Below, in pieces: positions 22,446-32,014 of a stretch of DNA of 64,000 nucleotides. Below the pieces are notes generated by a model. The model saw nothing but the letters and a program-made list of their open reading frames with translations. It ran no database searches and was not told the DNA's origin. Every line of letters starts with the position of its first letter. Position 1 is the first letter of the stretch. Position numbers and translations under genes: made by a program. The DNA comes from Gastrodia elata. Taxonomy: Eukaryota; Streptophyta; Magnoliopsida; Asparagales; Orchidaceae. Where the stretch lies: contig JACERR010000060.1 in the NCBI GenBank assembly GCA_016760335.1, forward strand, positions 1 through 64,000. The letters are read 5' to 3'.

Positions 22446-25400
22446 CAGTTCGCGACTAAAATAGGTTCACATTTGATATAATTCTATCCCACTAGGGTCC
22501 AAGAGACCTTAAAATATCAAAACCGTAAAGTTTTGGCCATTTCAGCCAAAACTACGCCGTTTTAAAGAAATTCTAGGCATTTTGCAATTTCAAGCGCTGC
22601 AGCGCGGTGAATCGCGCTGCAGCGCTTTTCGCGTGTCAACGCGCGGCAGCGCTTTTCACGCTGCAGTGCTCGGTAGCGCCTTTCACGCTGCAGCGCGCGG
22701 TAGCGTTTTTCGCGCTCAAGCACGCGGCTATAATTCAGTCGCACTAGGGTCCAAGGGACCTTAAAATACCAAAACCGTGAAGTTTTAGCCATTTCAGCTA
22801 AAACTTCGCCGTTTTTAAGGAATTCTGGGCATTTTGCAATTCAGCCAAAACCGCTTATCACGCAGTAACGCACGGCAAAAATAGGTTCACATTAGATATA
22901 ATTCAGTCGCACTATGGTCCAAGGGACCTTAAAATACCAAGACCGTCAAGTTTTGACAATTTCAGCCAAAACTAAGCAGTTTTTAAGAAATTCTTGGCAT
23001 TTTACCATTTCAGGCGCTGTTGCGCGCTGAATCGCGCTGGAGCGCTTTTCGCGTGGGAGCGCTTTTCACGCGGGAGCGCTTTTCGCGCGGCAGCGCGCGG
23101 GAGCCCTTTTCGCGCAGTAGCGCGCGGCAAAAATAGGTTCACATTTGATATAATTCGGTCCCACTATAGTCCAAGGGACCTTAAAATATCAAGACCGTGA
23201 TGTTTTGGCCATTTCAGCCAAAACAAAGTAGTTTTTAAAAAATTCTTACATTTTACCATTTAAAGCGCTGCAGTGCGCTGGAGCGCTTTTCACGCGGCAG
23301 TGCGCAATAGCGGTGTTCGCGCTGTAGCGTGCGGTAGCACTTTTCGCGCAGTATCGTGCAGTAGCGCTTTTCGCGCAGCAGCGCGTGGCTAAAAAAGGCT
23401 CACATTTGATATAATTATGTCCCACTAGGGTCCTAGGGACCTTACAATTTCAAAACTGTAAAATTTTGGCCATGTCAGCCAAAACTTGGTAGTTTTTAAG
23501 AAATTCTAGTCATTTTGAAATTTCAGGCGCTGCAGTGCGCTGAGTCAAGCTGGAGCGCTCTTCGTGCTGCAGGGTGTGGTAGCACTTTTTGCGCGGCATT
23601 GCGCGGCTAAAATAGGTTCACATTTGATATAATTGAGTCCTAGTAAGGTCCAAGGGACCTTAAAATACAAAAACCTTAAAATTTTGACCATTTCAGCCAA
23701 AACTGGGGCAGTTTTTAAAAAATTCTAAGCATTTTGCAATTTCAGGTGCTCTAGCACGCTCAATCGCACGGGATCGCTTTTCGTGCGGCAGCGCGCGGTA
23801 GCCCTTTTTGCGCGGCAGTGCGCGGCTAAAATAAGTTCATATTTGATATAATTTAGTCCCACTAGGGTACAAGGGACCTTAAATACCAAAATCGTAAAGT
23901 TTTGGCCATTTCAGCCAATATTGGGCAGTTTTTAAGTAATTCTGGCCATTTTGAAATTTCAAGGGTTACAGCGCGCCGCAGAGCGCTTGAGCGTGCTGTA
24001 GCGCTTTTCGCGTGGTAACGTGCAGCTAAAATAGGTTCACATTTGATATAATTCTGTCCCACTAAGGTCCTAGGGACCTTAAAATACCAAAACTGGGAAG
24101 TTTTGGCATTTTCGCCAAAACTGGCAATTTTTAAGAAATTATAAGCATTTTAGAATTTCAGGCGCTGCAGTGCGCGGTAGTGCGCGGCTAAAATAGGTTC
24201 ACATTTGAAATAACTCAGTCCCATTAGGGTTCAAGGGACCTTAAAATACAGAAAACTGTGAAGTTTTGGCCATTTCAATCAAAACTAAATAGTTTTTAAG
24301 AATTTTTGGCATTTTACAATTTCATGCACTGCAGCGCGCTGGATCGCATTGTAGCACTTTTTGTGTGGCAGCGCGCGGTAGTTCTTTTGGCCTACTAGGG
24401 TCCTAGGGACCTTTAAATACCAAAACTGTGAAATTTTAGCCATTTAAGCCAAAACTAGACAATTTTTAAGAATTCTACGTATTTTGCAATTTCAGGCGCT
24501 ACAGCGCACTGAATTGCGCTGGAGCGCTTTTCGCGCTGCAGCGACTTTTGTGCGGCAGCTCTCGGCTAAAATAGGTTCACATTTGATATAATTCTATCCC
24601 ACAAGGGTCCAAGGGACCTAAAAATACCAAAACAGTGAAATTTTGGCCATTCCAGCCAAAACTACACTGTTTTTAAGAAGTTTTAGGTATTTTGCAATTT
24701 CAGGCACGGCAGCGCGCTGAATCGCGCTGGAGCGCTTTTTGCGATGTAGGGCGCGGTAGCGCTTTTCGCGTGGCAGTGCACGGTAGCACTTTTTGCATGG
24801 TAGCGCGCGGCTAAAACAAGTTCACATGTGATAGAATTCAGTCCCACTAGGTCCAAGGGACCTTAAAATATCAAAACCGTGAAGTTTTGGCCATTTTAGC
24901 CAAAACTGGGCAGTTTTTAAGAAATTCTAGGTATTTTGGAATTTCAGGCACTACTGCGCACTGAATCGCACTGGAGCGCTCTTCATGCGGTTGCGCACGG
25001 TAGCGTTTTTCACGTTGGAGCGCTTTTCGCGCGGCAGCGCATGGCTGAAATAAGTTCACCTTTGATATAATTCAGTCCCGCTACGGTCCTAGCGACCTTA
25101 AAATATGAAAACCGTGAAATTTTGGTCATTTTAGTTAAAATTGGGCAATTTTTAAAAAATTATTGGCATTTTGCAATTTCAGCCGCTGTAGCGCACTGAA
25201 TCGCGCTTGAGTGTGCGCGGCGGCGCACGGTAGTGCTTTTTGTGCTAGAGCGTTTTTCGCACAGTAGCACGCGGCTAAAATAAGTTCACATTTGATATAA
25301 TTCAGTCTCGTTAGGGTCATAGGGACCTTAAAATACCAAAACCGTGAAGTTTTTTGCCATTTTAGTCAAAACTGGGCAGTTTTTAGAAAATTCATGGCAT

Positions 25401-27521
25401 TTTGCAATTTCAGGTGCTGCAACGCGCTGAATCGTGCTGAATCGCGCTTGAGCGCTTTTCGCGCGGCAGAACACGGCTAAAATAAGTTCATATTTGATAT
25501 AATTCAGTCCCGCTAGGGTCCTAGGGACCTTAAAATACCAAAATCGTGAAATTTTGGCCATTTCAGCCAAAACTGGAGTGCTTTTTGCGCTGCAACGCAC
25601 GATAGCGACTTTCGTGCGACGTATCGTGGCTAAAATAGGTTCACATTTGATATAATTTTATCCCACTAAGGTCCAAGTGACCTTAAAATATGAAAACCGT
25701 GAAGTTTTGGCCATTTAAGCCAAAATTACGTAGTTTTTAAGAAATTCTAGGCATTTTGCAATTTCAGGCACTGCAACGCGTTGGATCGCACTGGAGCGCT
25801 TTTCGCGCGGCAGCGCGCTGTACCATTTTTTGCGCTGCAGGGCGCGGTAGCACTTTTCGGGTGGCAGCGCGCGGTAGTGCTTTTCGAGCGGCTGTACGCA
25901 GCTAAAATAAGTTCACATTTGATAGAATTCAGTCCCACTAGGTCCAAAAGACCTTAAAATATCAAAACTGTGAAGTTTTGGTCATTTCAGCCAAAACTGG
26001 GCAGTCTTTAAGAAATTCTAGGTATTTTGGAATTTCAAGCGCTACAGCACACTGAATCGCGCTGGAGCGCTCTTCGCGCAGCTGCCGCGGTAGCATTTTT
26101 CACACTGGAGCGCTTTTCGTGCGGTAGCGCGCGGCTAAAATAAGTTCACATTTGATATAATTTAATCCCGCTAGGGTCCTAGGGACCTTAAAATACCAAA
26201 ACGTGAAGTTTTGGCCATTTCAGTCAAAACTAGGCAGTTTTTAAGAAATTCTTGGCATTTTACAATTTCAGACGCTTGAGCGCGATGAAACGTGCTAGAG
26301 CGTTTTTTCGCGCGGCTGCGCGCAGTAGCGCTTTTCGTGCTGGAGCACTTTTCGCGCGGTAGTGCGCGGCTAAAATAAGTTCACATTTGATATAATTCAG
26401 TCTCGCTAGGGTCTTAGGTACCTTAAAATACCAAAGCCGGGAAGTTTTTGCCATTTCAGTCAAAACTGGGCAGTTTTTAAGAAATTCTTAGCATTTTGTA
26501 ATTTCAAGCGCTGAATCGCTCTTAAGCATTTTTTGCGTGGCAGCGCGCAGTAACGCTTTTCGGGCTGCAGCGCATGGGACTGCTTATCGCGCGGCAGCGC
26601 GCGATAGTGCTTTTCGCGCGGCAGCTCGTGGCAAAAATAAGCTCACATTTGAGATAATTCAGTCCCGCTATGGTCCAAGGGACCTTAAAATACAAAAAAC
26701 CGTTAAATTTTGGCTATTTCAGCCAAAACTGGGCAGTTCTTAAGAAAGAGTAGGCATTTTGCAATTTCAGGCGTTGCAGCATGTTGAATCACACTGGAGC
26801 GCTGTTTGAGCGACAGCGCGCGGGAGCGCTTTACGTGCTCCAGCACGCGGTAGTGGTTTTCGCGCGGCAGCGCACGGTATAGGTTCACATTTGATATAAT
26901 TCAGTCCCACTATGGTCCTAGGGACTTTAAAATACTAAAACTATAAAATTTTGGCTATCTCAGCCAAAACTAGGCAGATTTTAAGAATTCTATGTATTTT
27001 GCAATTTCAGGCGCTGCAATGCGCTTAATCGCGCTATAGCGCTTTTCGAGCGACAGCTCGCGGGAGCATTTTTCGGGCTGCAGCGTCCGGTAGCATTTTT
27101 CGAGCGGCAGTGCGCGGCTAAAATAGGTTCACATTTGATATAATTCAGTCTCACTAGGGTCCTAAAGACCTTAAAATACCAAAACCGTGAAATTTTGACT
27201 ATTTAAGCTAAAACTGGGCAGTTTTTATGATATTCTAGGCATTTTGCAATTTCAGGCGCTGCATCGCGCTGAATCGTGCTGGAGCGCTTTTCGAGCAACA
27301 GCACGCGGGAGCACTTTTCACGTGGCAGCGCACTTTAGCTCTTTTCCCGCGGTAATGCGCGGATAAAATAAGTTCACATTTGATATAATTCAGTCCCACT
27401 AGGGTCCTAGGGACCATAAATTACCAAAACCGTGATGTTTTGGCTATTTTAGCCAAAACTGCGCAGTTTTTAATGAATTCTGGGCATTTTGCAATTTCAG
27501 GCGTTACAGTGCGCTGCAGAG
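22426..27521 (-). repeat. Main satellite array, block 3 (inverted, 5.1 kb)
   Basis: All monomers read on the minus strand: GGCTAAAATAGGTTCACATT, TGATATAATTCAGTCCCAC, GGGACCTTAAAATACC, GCATTTTGCAATTTCAGG. The open frames in this block are also on the minus strand, as expected for satellite read-through. Monomers with deletions occur near 24,380 (core entered directly from the GC block) and 26,880. Confidence 0.95.
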
Positions 27522-27551
27522 CACTGGAGCGCGCTGGAGCGCCTGAAATTG
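27492..27551. repeat. Palindromic inversion junction 2 (minus to plus)
   Basis: CAATTTCAGGCG at 27,492-27,503 and CGCCTGAAATTG at 27,540-27,551 are exact inverses. Between them lie only GC-rich subrepeat remnants (GCGCTGCAGAGC, GGAGCGCGCTGGAGC). Confidence 0.85.
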
Positions 27552-27680
27552 AAAAATGCCTAAAATGTTTTAAAAACTGCCTAGTTTTATATGAAATGCC
27601 AAAAATTTAAAGGTTTTTGTATTTTAAGGTCCCTTGGACCCTAGTGGGACTGAATTATATCAAATGTGAACCTATTTTTA
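27522..27680 (+). repeat. Single plus-oriented satellite monomer next to LINE copy 1
   Basis: A core of the GAAATTGAAAAATGCC subtype ends at CTATTTT, where LINE-linked sequence begins. The same subtype flanks LINE copies 2 and 3, so the monomer and the LINE end form one duplicated unit. Confidence 0.85.
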
Positions 27681-27700
27681 TGAAATGCGGCCATAGCCCA

Positions 27701-27703
<3 letters not shown>

Positions 27704-27747
<44 letters not shown>
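27704..27747. repeat. AT dinucleotide microsatellite at the LINE 3' end
   Basis: An (AT)n run of about 44 bp sits between the LINE 3' UTR and the shared junction sequence. The same tract occurs in copy 2 (about 30,190-30,225) and copy 3 (29,640-29,683, with one CG interruption). Confidence 0.9.
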
Positions 27748-27749
<2 letters not shown>

Positions 27750-27771
27750 ATAGTTAATCATAGTATAAAAT

Positions 27772-28978
27772 TCAACCGGGATCAAATTCCACAGTGTCAT
27801 CAACCAGGAGGTCCAAAAGCCTCCTGAGGAGCACAACGCTCCTATCAAAAGTGAAAGCACCCTGTCGGGCCAAAAAAGCATAGAAGGCAGCTACCCGGTT
27901 CGCACTACGCTACCGGTTGGAAAAGATAACATGCGGAAACTCAAGCAGGAAGGAGAGGGGGTCTGCATGTCTGTCTGCACCTCGAGATCTCAGAGTCCTC
28001 TCCCAAAGATGTCGTAGCCTCCGGATAGCACCTAGGCAATCGCCCTCAATAATGAGCCCCACAAAGTCAGTCACAATGGTCAACAGAGCCTGCCGGAGAA
28101 TAGTCACTGCCTGGACCTCAGCCTGAAGAAGGGATCTAGCCTGAACAACATCACCAGCTGCCGACAAAAACTGTCCCTCTGCATCCCGAACAACTGCCGC
28201 ACCAAAGGCTCTGGGCTCGACAAAGAAGCATGACGCGTCGATGTTGGCCTTCAGCCAACGGGGCGGGGGGGCACCATCTCGAGGAGGTGGAGGGGCCCTG
28301 GCGAGCCATGGAACCCCAGAAGTCGCTCCAGTCATGAACACCGGCACTAAACAAGGCTAACAGAATCACGCTGGCACAGCCCACCGGGGTGGGAAACTGA
28401 CGACCATGAAAGAACTCCATCCTGCTTCATCAGGACTGGTACAGAGTGTAGGCGACCAACTGACAGCTGAAATAGTGGCTGCGAGACATAGTGGAAGATG
28501 AAAAAAGCGCTGCGAACTGATCCCAAGACGCCAAGGCAGCAGGAAGCAGGCCCAAAACTACAAAGGTCTCCATAATCGCTGAAGTATAATTGCAGTGGAG
28601 TACAAAGTGCTCCTTGTCCTCCTCTGTCTCACAGCCCCAGACACAGGCAGAAGACTGAGGAAGTCCACGCCTTGCGAGGCAGCGCCAAGTCAGGATGTCC
28701 AACAAAGCTGCAAACTGCCAAGACTATCCCTCCCGCTGCAGTCTGTATAACTGGCTGGTCCTACTCTCAGAAAAATCAGTTATCTGCCACTAGCGAGCCC
28801 TTTCCTCAACACTGGTGTGGTGCTGCACCACGGTCCAGCCATAACCAAGAATCCTCCAAAATACCGAATCTGCCCATCTGACTGTGAAATCCTCACCACG
28901 GTGGCGGTAGCGGGCCTCCATGGCTCTCACCCAGAGAAGGTCCTCCCCACTGACAAAACTGAAGGTGTGGCGTGCCAC
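27772..28978 (-). pseudogene. LINE ORF2 C-terminus, copy 1: zf-RVT plus RNase H-like, broken
   Basis: Read on the minus strand. A piece at 28,978-28,790 carries SGEDLLWVRAMEARYRHRG and GYGWTVVQHH, the linker before the zinc-binding region. The piece at 28,705-28,430 holds the zf-RVT signature CVWGC then EHFVLHC. The frame at 28,347-27,910 holds a plant RVT_3 RNase H-like domain: WLKANIDAS, GAAVVRDAEGQF, AEVQAV and IIEGDCLGA supply the D, E and D acidic residues. A stop after FSNR breaks the last part, which would read ANRVAAFYAFLARQGAFTF and end at DPG then TGA at 27,772. The frames do not join. It is homologous to copy 2. Confidence 0.88.
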
Positions 28979-29003
28979 AAGAACAGTCCTCTAAATTCAT
29001 AGG

Positions 29004-29435
29004 TCTCGGTAGCGCTTTTCGCGCGGCGGCGCGCGGCTAAAGGTTCACATTTGATATAATTCAGTCCCACTAGGGTCCAAGGGACCTTAAAATTCCAAAA
29101 CTATGAAATTGTGGCCATTTCAGCCAAATCTGGGCAGTTTTTAAGAAATTCTAGGCGTTTTGCAACTTCAAGAGCTGCATCGCGCTGGAGCGCTTTTCGT
29201 GCGGCAGCGCGTGAATTACTTTTCGCGATGCAGCGCGCGGCTAAAATATGTTCACATTTGATATAATTCTGTCCCACTAGGGTCCTAGGGACCTTAAAAT
29301 ACCAAAACCATGAAGTTTTAGCCATTTCAGCCAAAACTGGTGAGTTTTCAAGAAATTCAAGGCATTTTGCAATTTCAGGCGCTGCAGCGTGCTGAATGGC
29401 GCTTGAGCGCTTTTCGCGCGGCAGCGCGTAGTCAC
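29004..29435 (-). repeat. Main satellite array, block 4 (inverted)
   Basis: Two minus-oriented monomers lie between LINE copies 1 and 3. The minus-strand frame at 29,101-29,481 joins LINE-derived codons to satellite codons and is a junction artefact. Confidence 0.92.
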
Positions 29436-29651
29436 CTTCCTGCTTGAGTTTCCGCGTGTTATCTTTTCCTACCGGTTGCATAGTGTGAACTGGGTAGCTG
29501 CCTTCTATGCTTTTTTGGCTCGATAGGGTGCTTTCACTTTTGATAGGAGCACTATGCTCCCCAGGAGGCTTTTAGACCTCCTGGTTGATAACACAGTGGA
29601 GTTTGATCCCGCTTGAGTTTTTGTACTCTGATTGACTATTTATATATATAC

Positions 29652-29685
<34 letters not shown>

Positions 29686-29695
29686 TTGAGCTACG
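29436..29695 (+). mobile_element. LINE 3' end, copy 3 (short, plus strand)
   Basis: Only the last part of ORF2 is present: TTGAGTTTCCGCGTGTTATC, then codons equivalent to NWVAAFYAFLAR (here with a stop after FLAR) and GAFTFDRS, ending in GATCCCGCTTGA at 29,605-29,616. The short 3' UTR, (TA)n tract and the CGCATTTCATGAAAAT junction follow. It is in the opposite orientation to copies 1 and 2 and ends at the same satellite position. Confidence 0.85.
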
Positions 29696-29861
29696 GTCGC
29701 ATTTCATGAAAATAGGTTCACATTTGATATAATTCAGTCCTACTAAGGTCCAAGGGACCTAAAAATTCAAAAAACCTTCAAATTTTAGCAATTTGAGCCA
29801 AAACTAGGCAGTTTTTAAAAAATTCTTGGCATTTTTCAATTTCATACAATCCAGCGCGCTC
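29696..29861 (-). repeat. Inverted satellite monomer next to LINE copy 3
   Basis: The monomer reads AGGTTCACATTTGATATAAT through GGCATTTTTCAATTTCA on the plus strand. It is the mirror image of the monomer beside LINE copy 2. Confidence 0.88.
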
Positions 29862-29895
29862 CAGTGCTCTGCAGCACCTGAAATTGAAAAATGCC
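29828..29895. repeat. Palindromic inversion junction 3 (minus to plus)
   Basis: GGCATTTTTCAATTTCA at 29,828-29,844 and its exact inverse TGAAATTGAAAAATGCC at 29,879-29,895 form a 17 bp inverted repeat. It sits at the centre of a larger palindrome whose arms hold a satellite monomer plus a LINE 3' end on each side. Confidence 0.9.
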
Positions 29896-30167
29896 AGAAT
29901 TTTTAAAAACAACATAGTTTTGGCTGAAATAGCCAAAATTTCAAAGTTTTTGTATTTTAAGGTCCCTTGGACGCTAGTGGGACTGAATTATATCAAATGT
30001 GAACCAATTTTCCAGCGCTCTACAGCGCCTGAAATTGAAGAATGCCTAGAATATTTTAAAACCTGCCTAGTTTTGACTAAAATGGCCAAAATTTCAAGGT
30101 TGTTGTATTTTAAGGTCCCTTGGACCCTAGTGGGACTGAATTATATCAAATATGAACCTATTTTCAT
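29862..30167 (+). repeat. Plus-oriented satellite between junction 3 and LINE copy 2
   Basis: Two short monomers of the GAAATTGAA-AATGCC subtype. The first has almost no GC subrepeat (anchor GTGAACCAATTTTCCAGCGC). The second ends at CTATTTT, where the LINE junction begins, exactly as beside copy 1. Confidence 0.9.
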
Positions 30168-30186
30168 GAAATGCGGTTGTAGCCCA

Positions 30187-30227
<41 letters not shown>

Positions 30228-31600
30228 ATAGTCAATCACAGTACAAAAACTCAACCGGGATCAAACTCCACGGTGTCATCAACTAGGACGTCCAAAAGCC
30301 TCCTGAGGAGCACAGCGCTCCTATCAAAAGTGAAAGCACCCTGTCGGGCCAAAAAAGCACAGAAGGTAGCTACCCAGTTCGCACTATGCGACTGGTAGGA
30401 AAAGATAATATGCAAAAACTCAAGTAGGAAGGAGAGGGGGTCCACATGTCTGTCTGCACCTCGAGATCTCAAAGTGCTCTCCCAGAGATGGCGGAGCCTC
30501 TGGACAGCACCTAGGCAATCTCCCTCAATAATGAGCCCCACAAAGTCGGTCACAATGGTCAACAGAGCCTGCCGGAGAATAGTCGCTGCCTGGACCTCAG
30601 CCTGAAAAGGCGATCTAGCCTAAACAACATCACCAGCTGCCAACAAAAACTGTCCCTCTGCATCCCGAACAACTGCCGCACCAAAGGCTCTGGGCTCGAC
30701 AAAGAAGTATGACGCAGTCAATGTTGGCCTTCAGCCAATGGGGTGAGGGGGGCACCATCTTGAGGAGGTGAAGGGGCCCTGGCGAGCCGTGGAACCCCAA
30801 AAGTCACTCCCGTCGTGAAGACCGATACTGACCAAGGCTAATAGAATCACGCTGGCACAGCCCACCGGGGTGGGAAACTGACGGCCATGAGAGAACTCCA
30901 TCCTACTTCGTCAGGACTGGTACAAAGTGTAGGCGACCAACTGACAGCTGAAATAGCGACTGCGAGACATAGTGGAAGACGAAAAAAAGCGCTGCGAACT
31001 GATCCCAAGACGCCAAGGCAGCAGGAAGCAGGCCCAAAGCTACGTAGGTCTCCATAATCACTGAAGTATAATTGCAGTGGAGTACAAAGTGCTCCCTATC
31101 CTTCTCTGCCTCATAGCCCCAGACACAGGCAAAAGACTAAGCAAGTCCACGCCTAGCGAGCCAGCGGCAAGTCGGGATGGCATCCCTGAAGAGCGTCCAC
31201 AGAAAACAGGCCTCACGGGGTCCCAAGACCATGTCCAACAAAGCTGCAAACTGCCAAGACTGTCCCTCCCACTCCAGTTTGTATAACTGGCTAGTTCTAC
31301 TCTCAGAGAAATCAGCTATCTGCCACTGGCGGGCCCCCTCCTCAACACTAGTGTGGTGCTGCACCACGGTCCAGCCATAACCAAGTATCCTCCATAATGC
31401 CGAATATGCCCGTCTAACTGTGAAATCCTCGCCACGGTGGCGGTAGCGGGCTTCCATGGCTCTCACCCAGAGAAGGTCCTCCCCACTGACAAAATTGAAG
31501 GTGTGGCATGCCACAAGAACAGTCCTCCAAATCCGCAGGTCCCGGATCCCAAGGCCTCCGACCTTAAGCGGTCGACAGACCTTCTGCCAGCTCACATAGT
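30168..31600 (-). mobile_element. LINE 3' end, copy 2 (longest)
   Basis: Same structure as copy 1: junction CATGAAATGCGG, (AT)n, 3' UTR, then ORF2 on the minus strand. It extends further upstream, to the conserved CRPLKVGGLGIRDLR motif. It stops at about 31,600 against a fragment of the A/B element family. It is 5'-truncated and lacks the RT core. Confidence 0.88.
30251..31595 (-). pseudogene. LINE ORF2 C-terminus, copy 2: RT tail, zf-RVT, RNase H-like, broken
   Basis: The 152-codon frame at 31,595-31,137 begins SWQKVCRPLKVGGLGIRDL, the conserved plant LINE motif after the RT domain, and continues through LEWEGQSWQFAALLDMVLG and FLWTLFRDAIPTCRWLARRG. The zinc-binding part and the start of RNase H are split over frames by stops and small indels between about 31,136 and 30,563. 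The C-terminal 103 codons (30,562-30,251) keep IIEGDCLGA and ANWVATFCAFLARQGAFTF and end DPG then TGA. RNase H-like domains here would remove RNA from the cDNA hybrid in an active element. This copy is dead. Confidence 0.88.
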
Positions 31601-31605
31601 GAAGA

Positions 31606-32014
31606 CTGCTAATTTTTATGTGTTCTATAATATCACCATTTACAACTTATGAACAACAAAGTAACTAAGCAGTAGGTGCAGTAGGCATATAAGGAAAACA
31701 GGGACTTAACAACAAATGAGGCACAGTACAATAGCTAAGCAAGGAACGGGCATATATCATAATAAGTAAGAAGTACTGAAAGTAAAGCCTAATCCTAGAC
31801 ATGCAGATGATCATGCCGCATATGCAAATTAAGTGACAGAAATTTGAACATGGTACATATAATAAGCAGTAAAATCTAGCATCCTATAAATACGTACAGG
31901 TAAGCGGGTAAGTAAAGAAAAATAGCTAACTGAAACGTGCATATGAACACTATATACAGTAAGTTGAAAATTTTAAAATGGGTATGTAAAGACTGCCATA
32001 TCAGAAAGTTGGCC
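31606..32014 (-). mobile_element. Fragment of the A/B element family
   Basis: The sequence aligns with 16,380-16,810 of element A: AATATCACCATT, CATGCNGNTGATCA, ACATATAA, ACTGCCATA-CAGAAA. It has no open frame. It is joined directly to LINE copy 2 on the left and to satellite (CAGAATTATATC) on the right, so it is a remnant left by rearrangement. Confidence 0.75.

Larger units (their letters stand above)
27681..29003 (-). mobile_element. LINE 3' end, copy 1 (5'-truncated)
   Basis: A minus-strand 3' part of a plant L1-type LINE: the end of ORF2, a short 3' UTR, an (AT)n tract at 27,704-27,747, and about 23 bp (ending ATGAAA-like) before the satellite. Relative to copy 2 it lacks about 55 bp at 28,697, lost between two ATG-containing short repeats. 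It ends upstream at about 29,003, where the satellite begins. The reverse transcriptase and endonuclease domains are absent, so it cannot move on its own. Confidence 0.88.

Noticed and set aside
29101..29481. 126-codon minus-strand frame
   Set aside because: It begins in LINE copy 3 sequence read on the wrong strand and continues into inverted satellite. It is a junction artefact.
30186..30398. Plus-strand frame starting MHIYIYIYIY
   Set aside because: It reads through the AT microsatellite and the antisense of the LINE ORF2 end.
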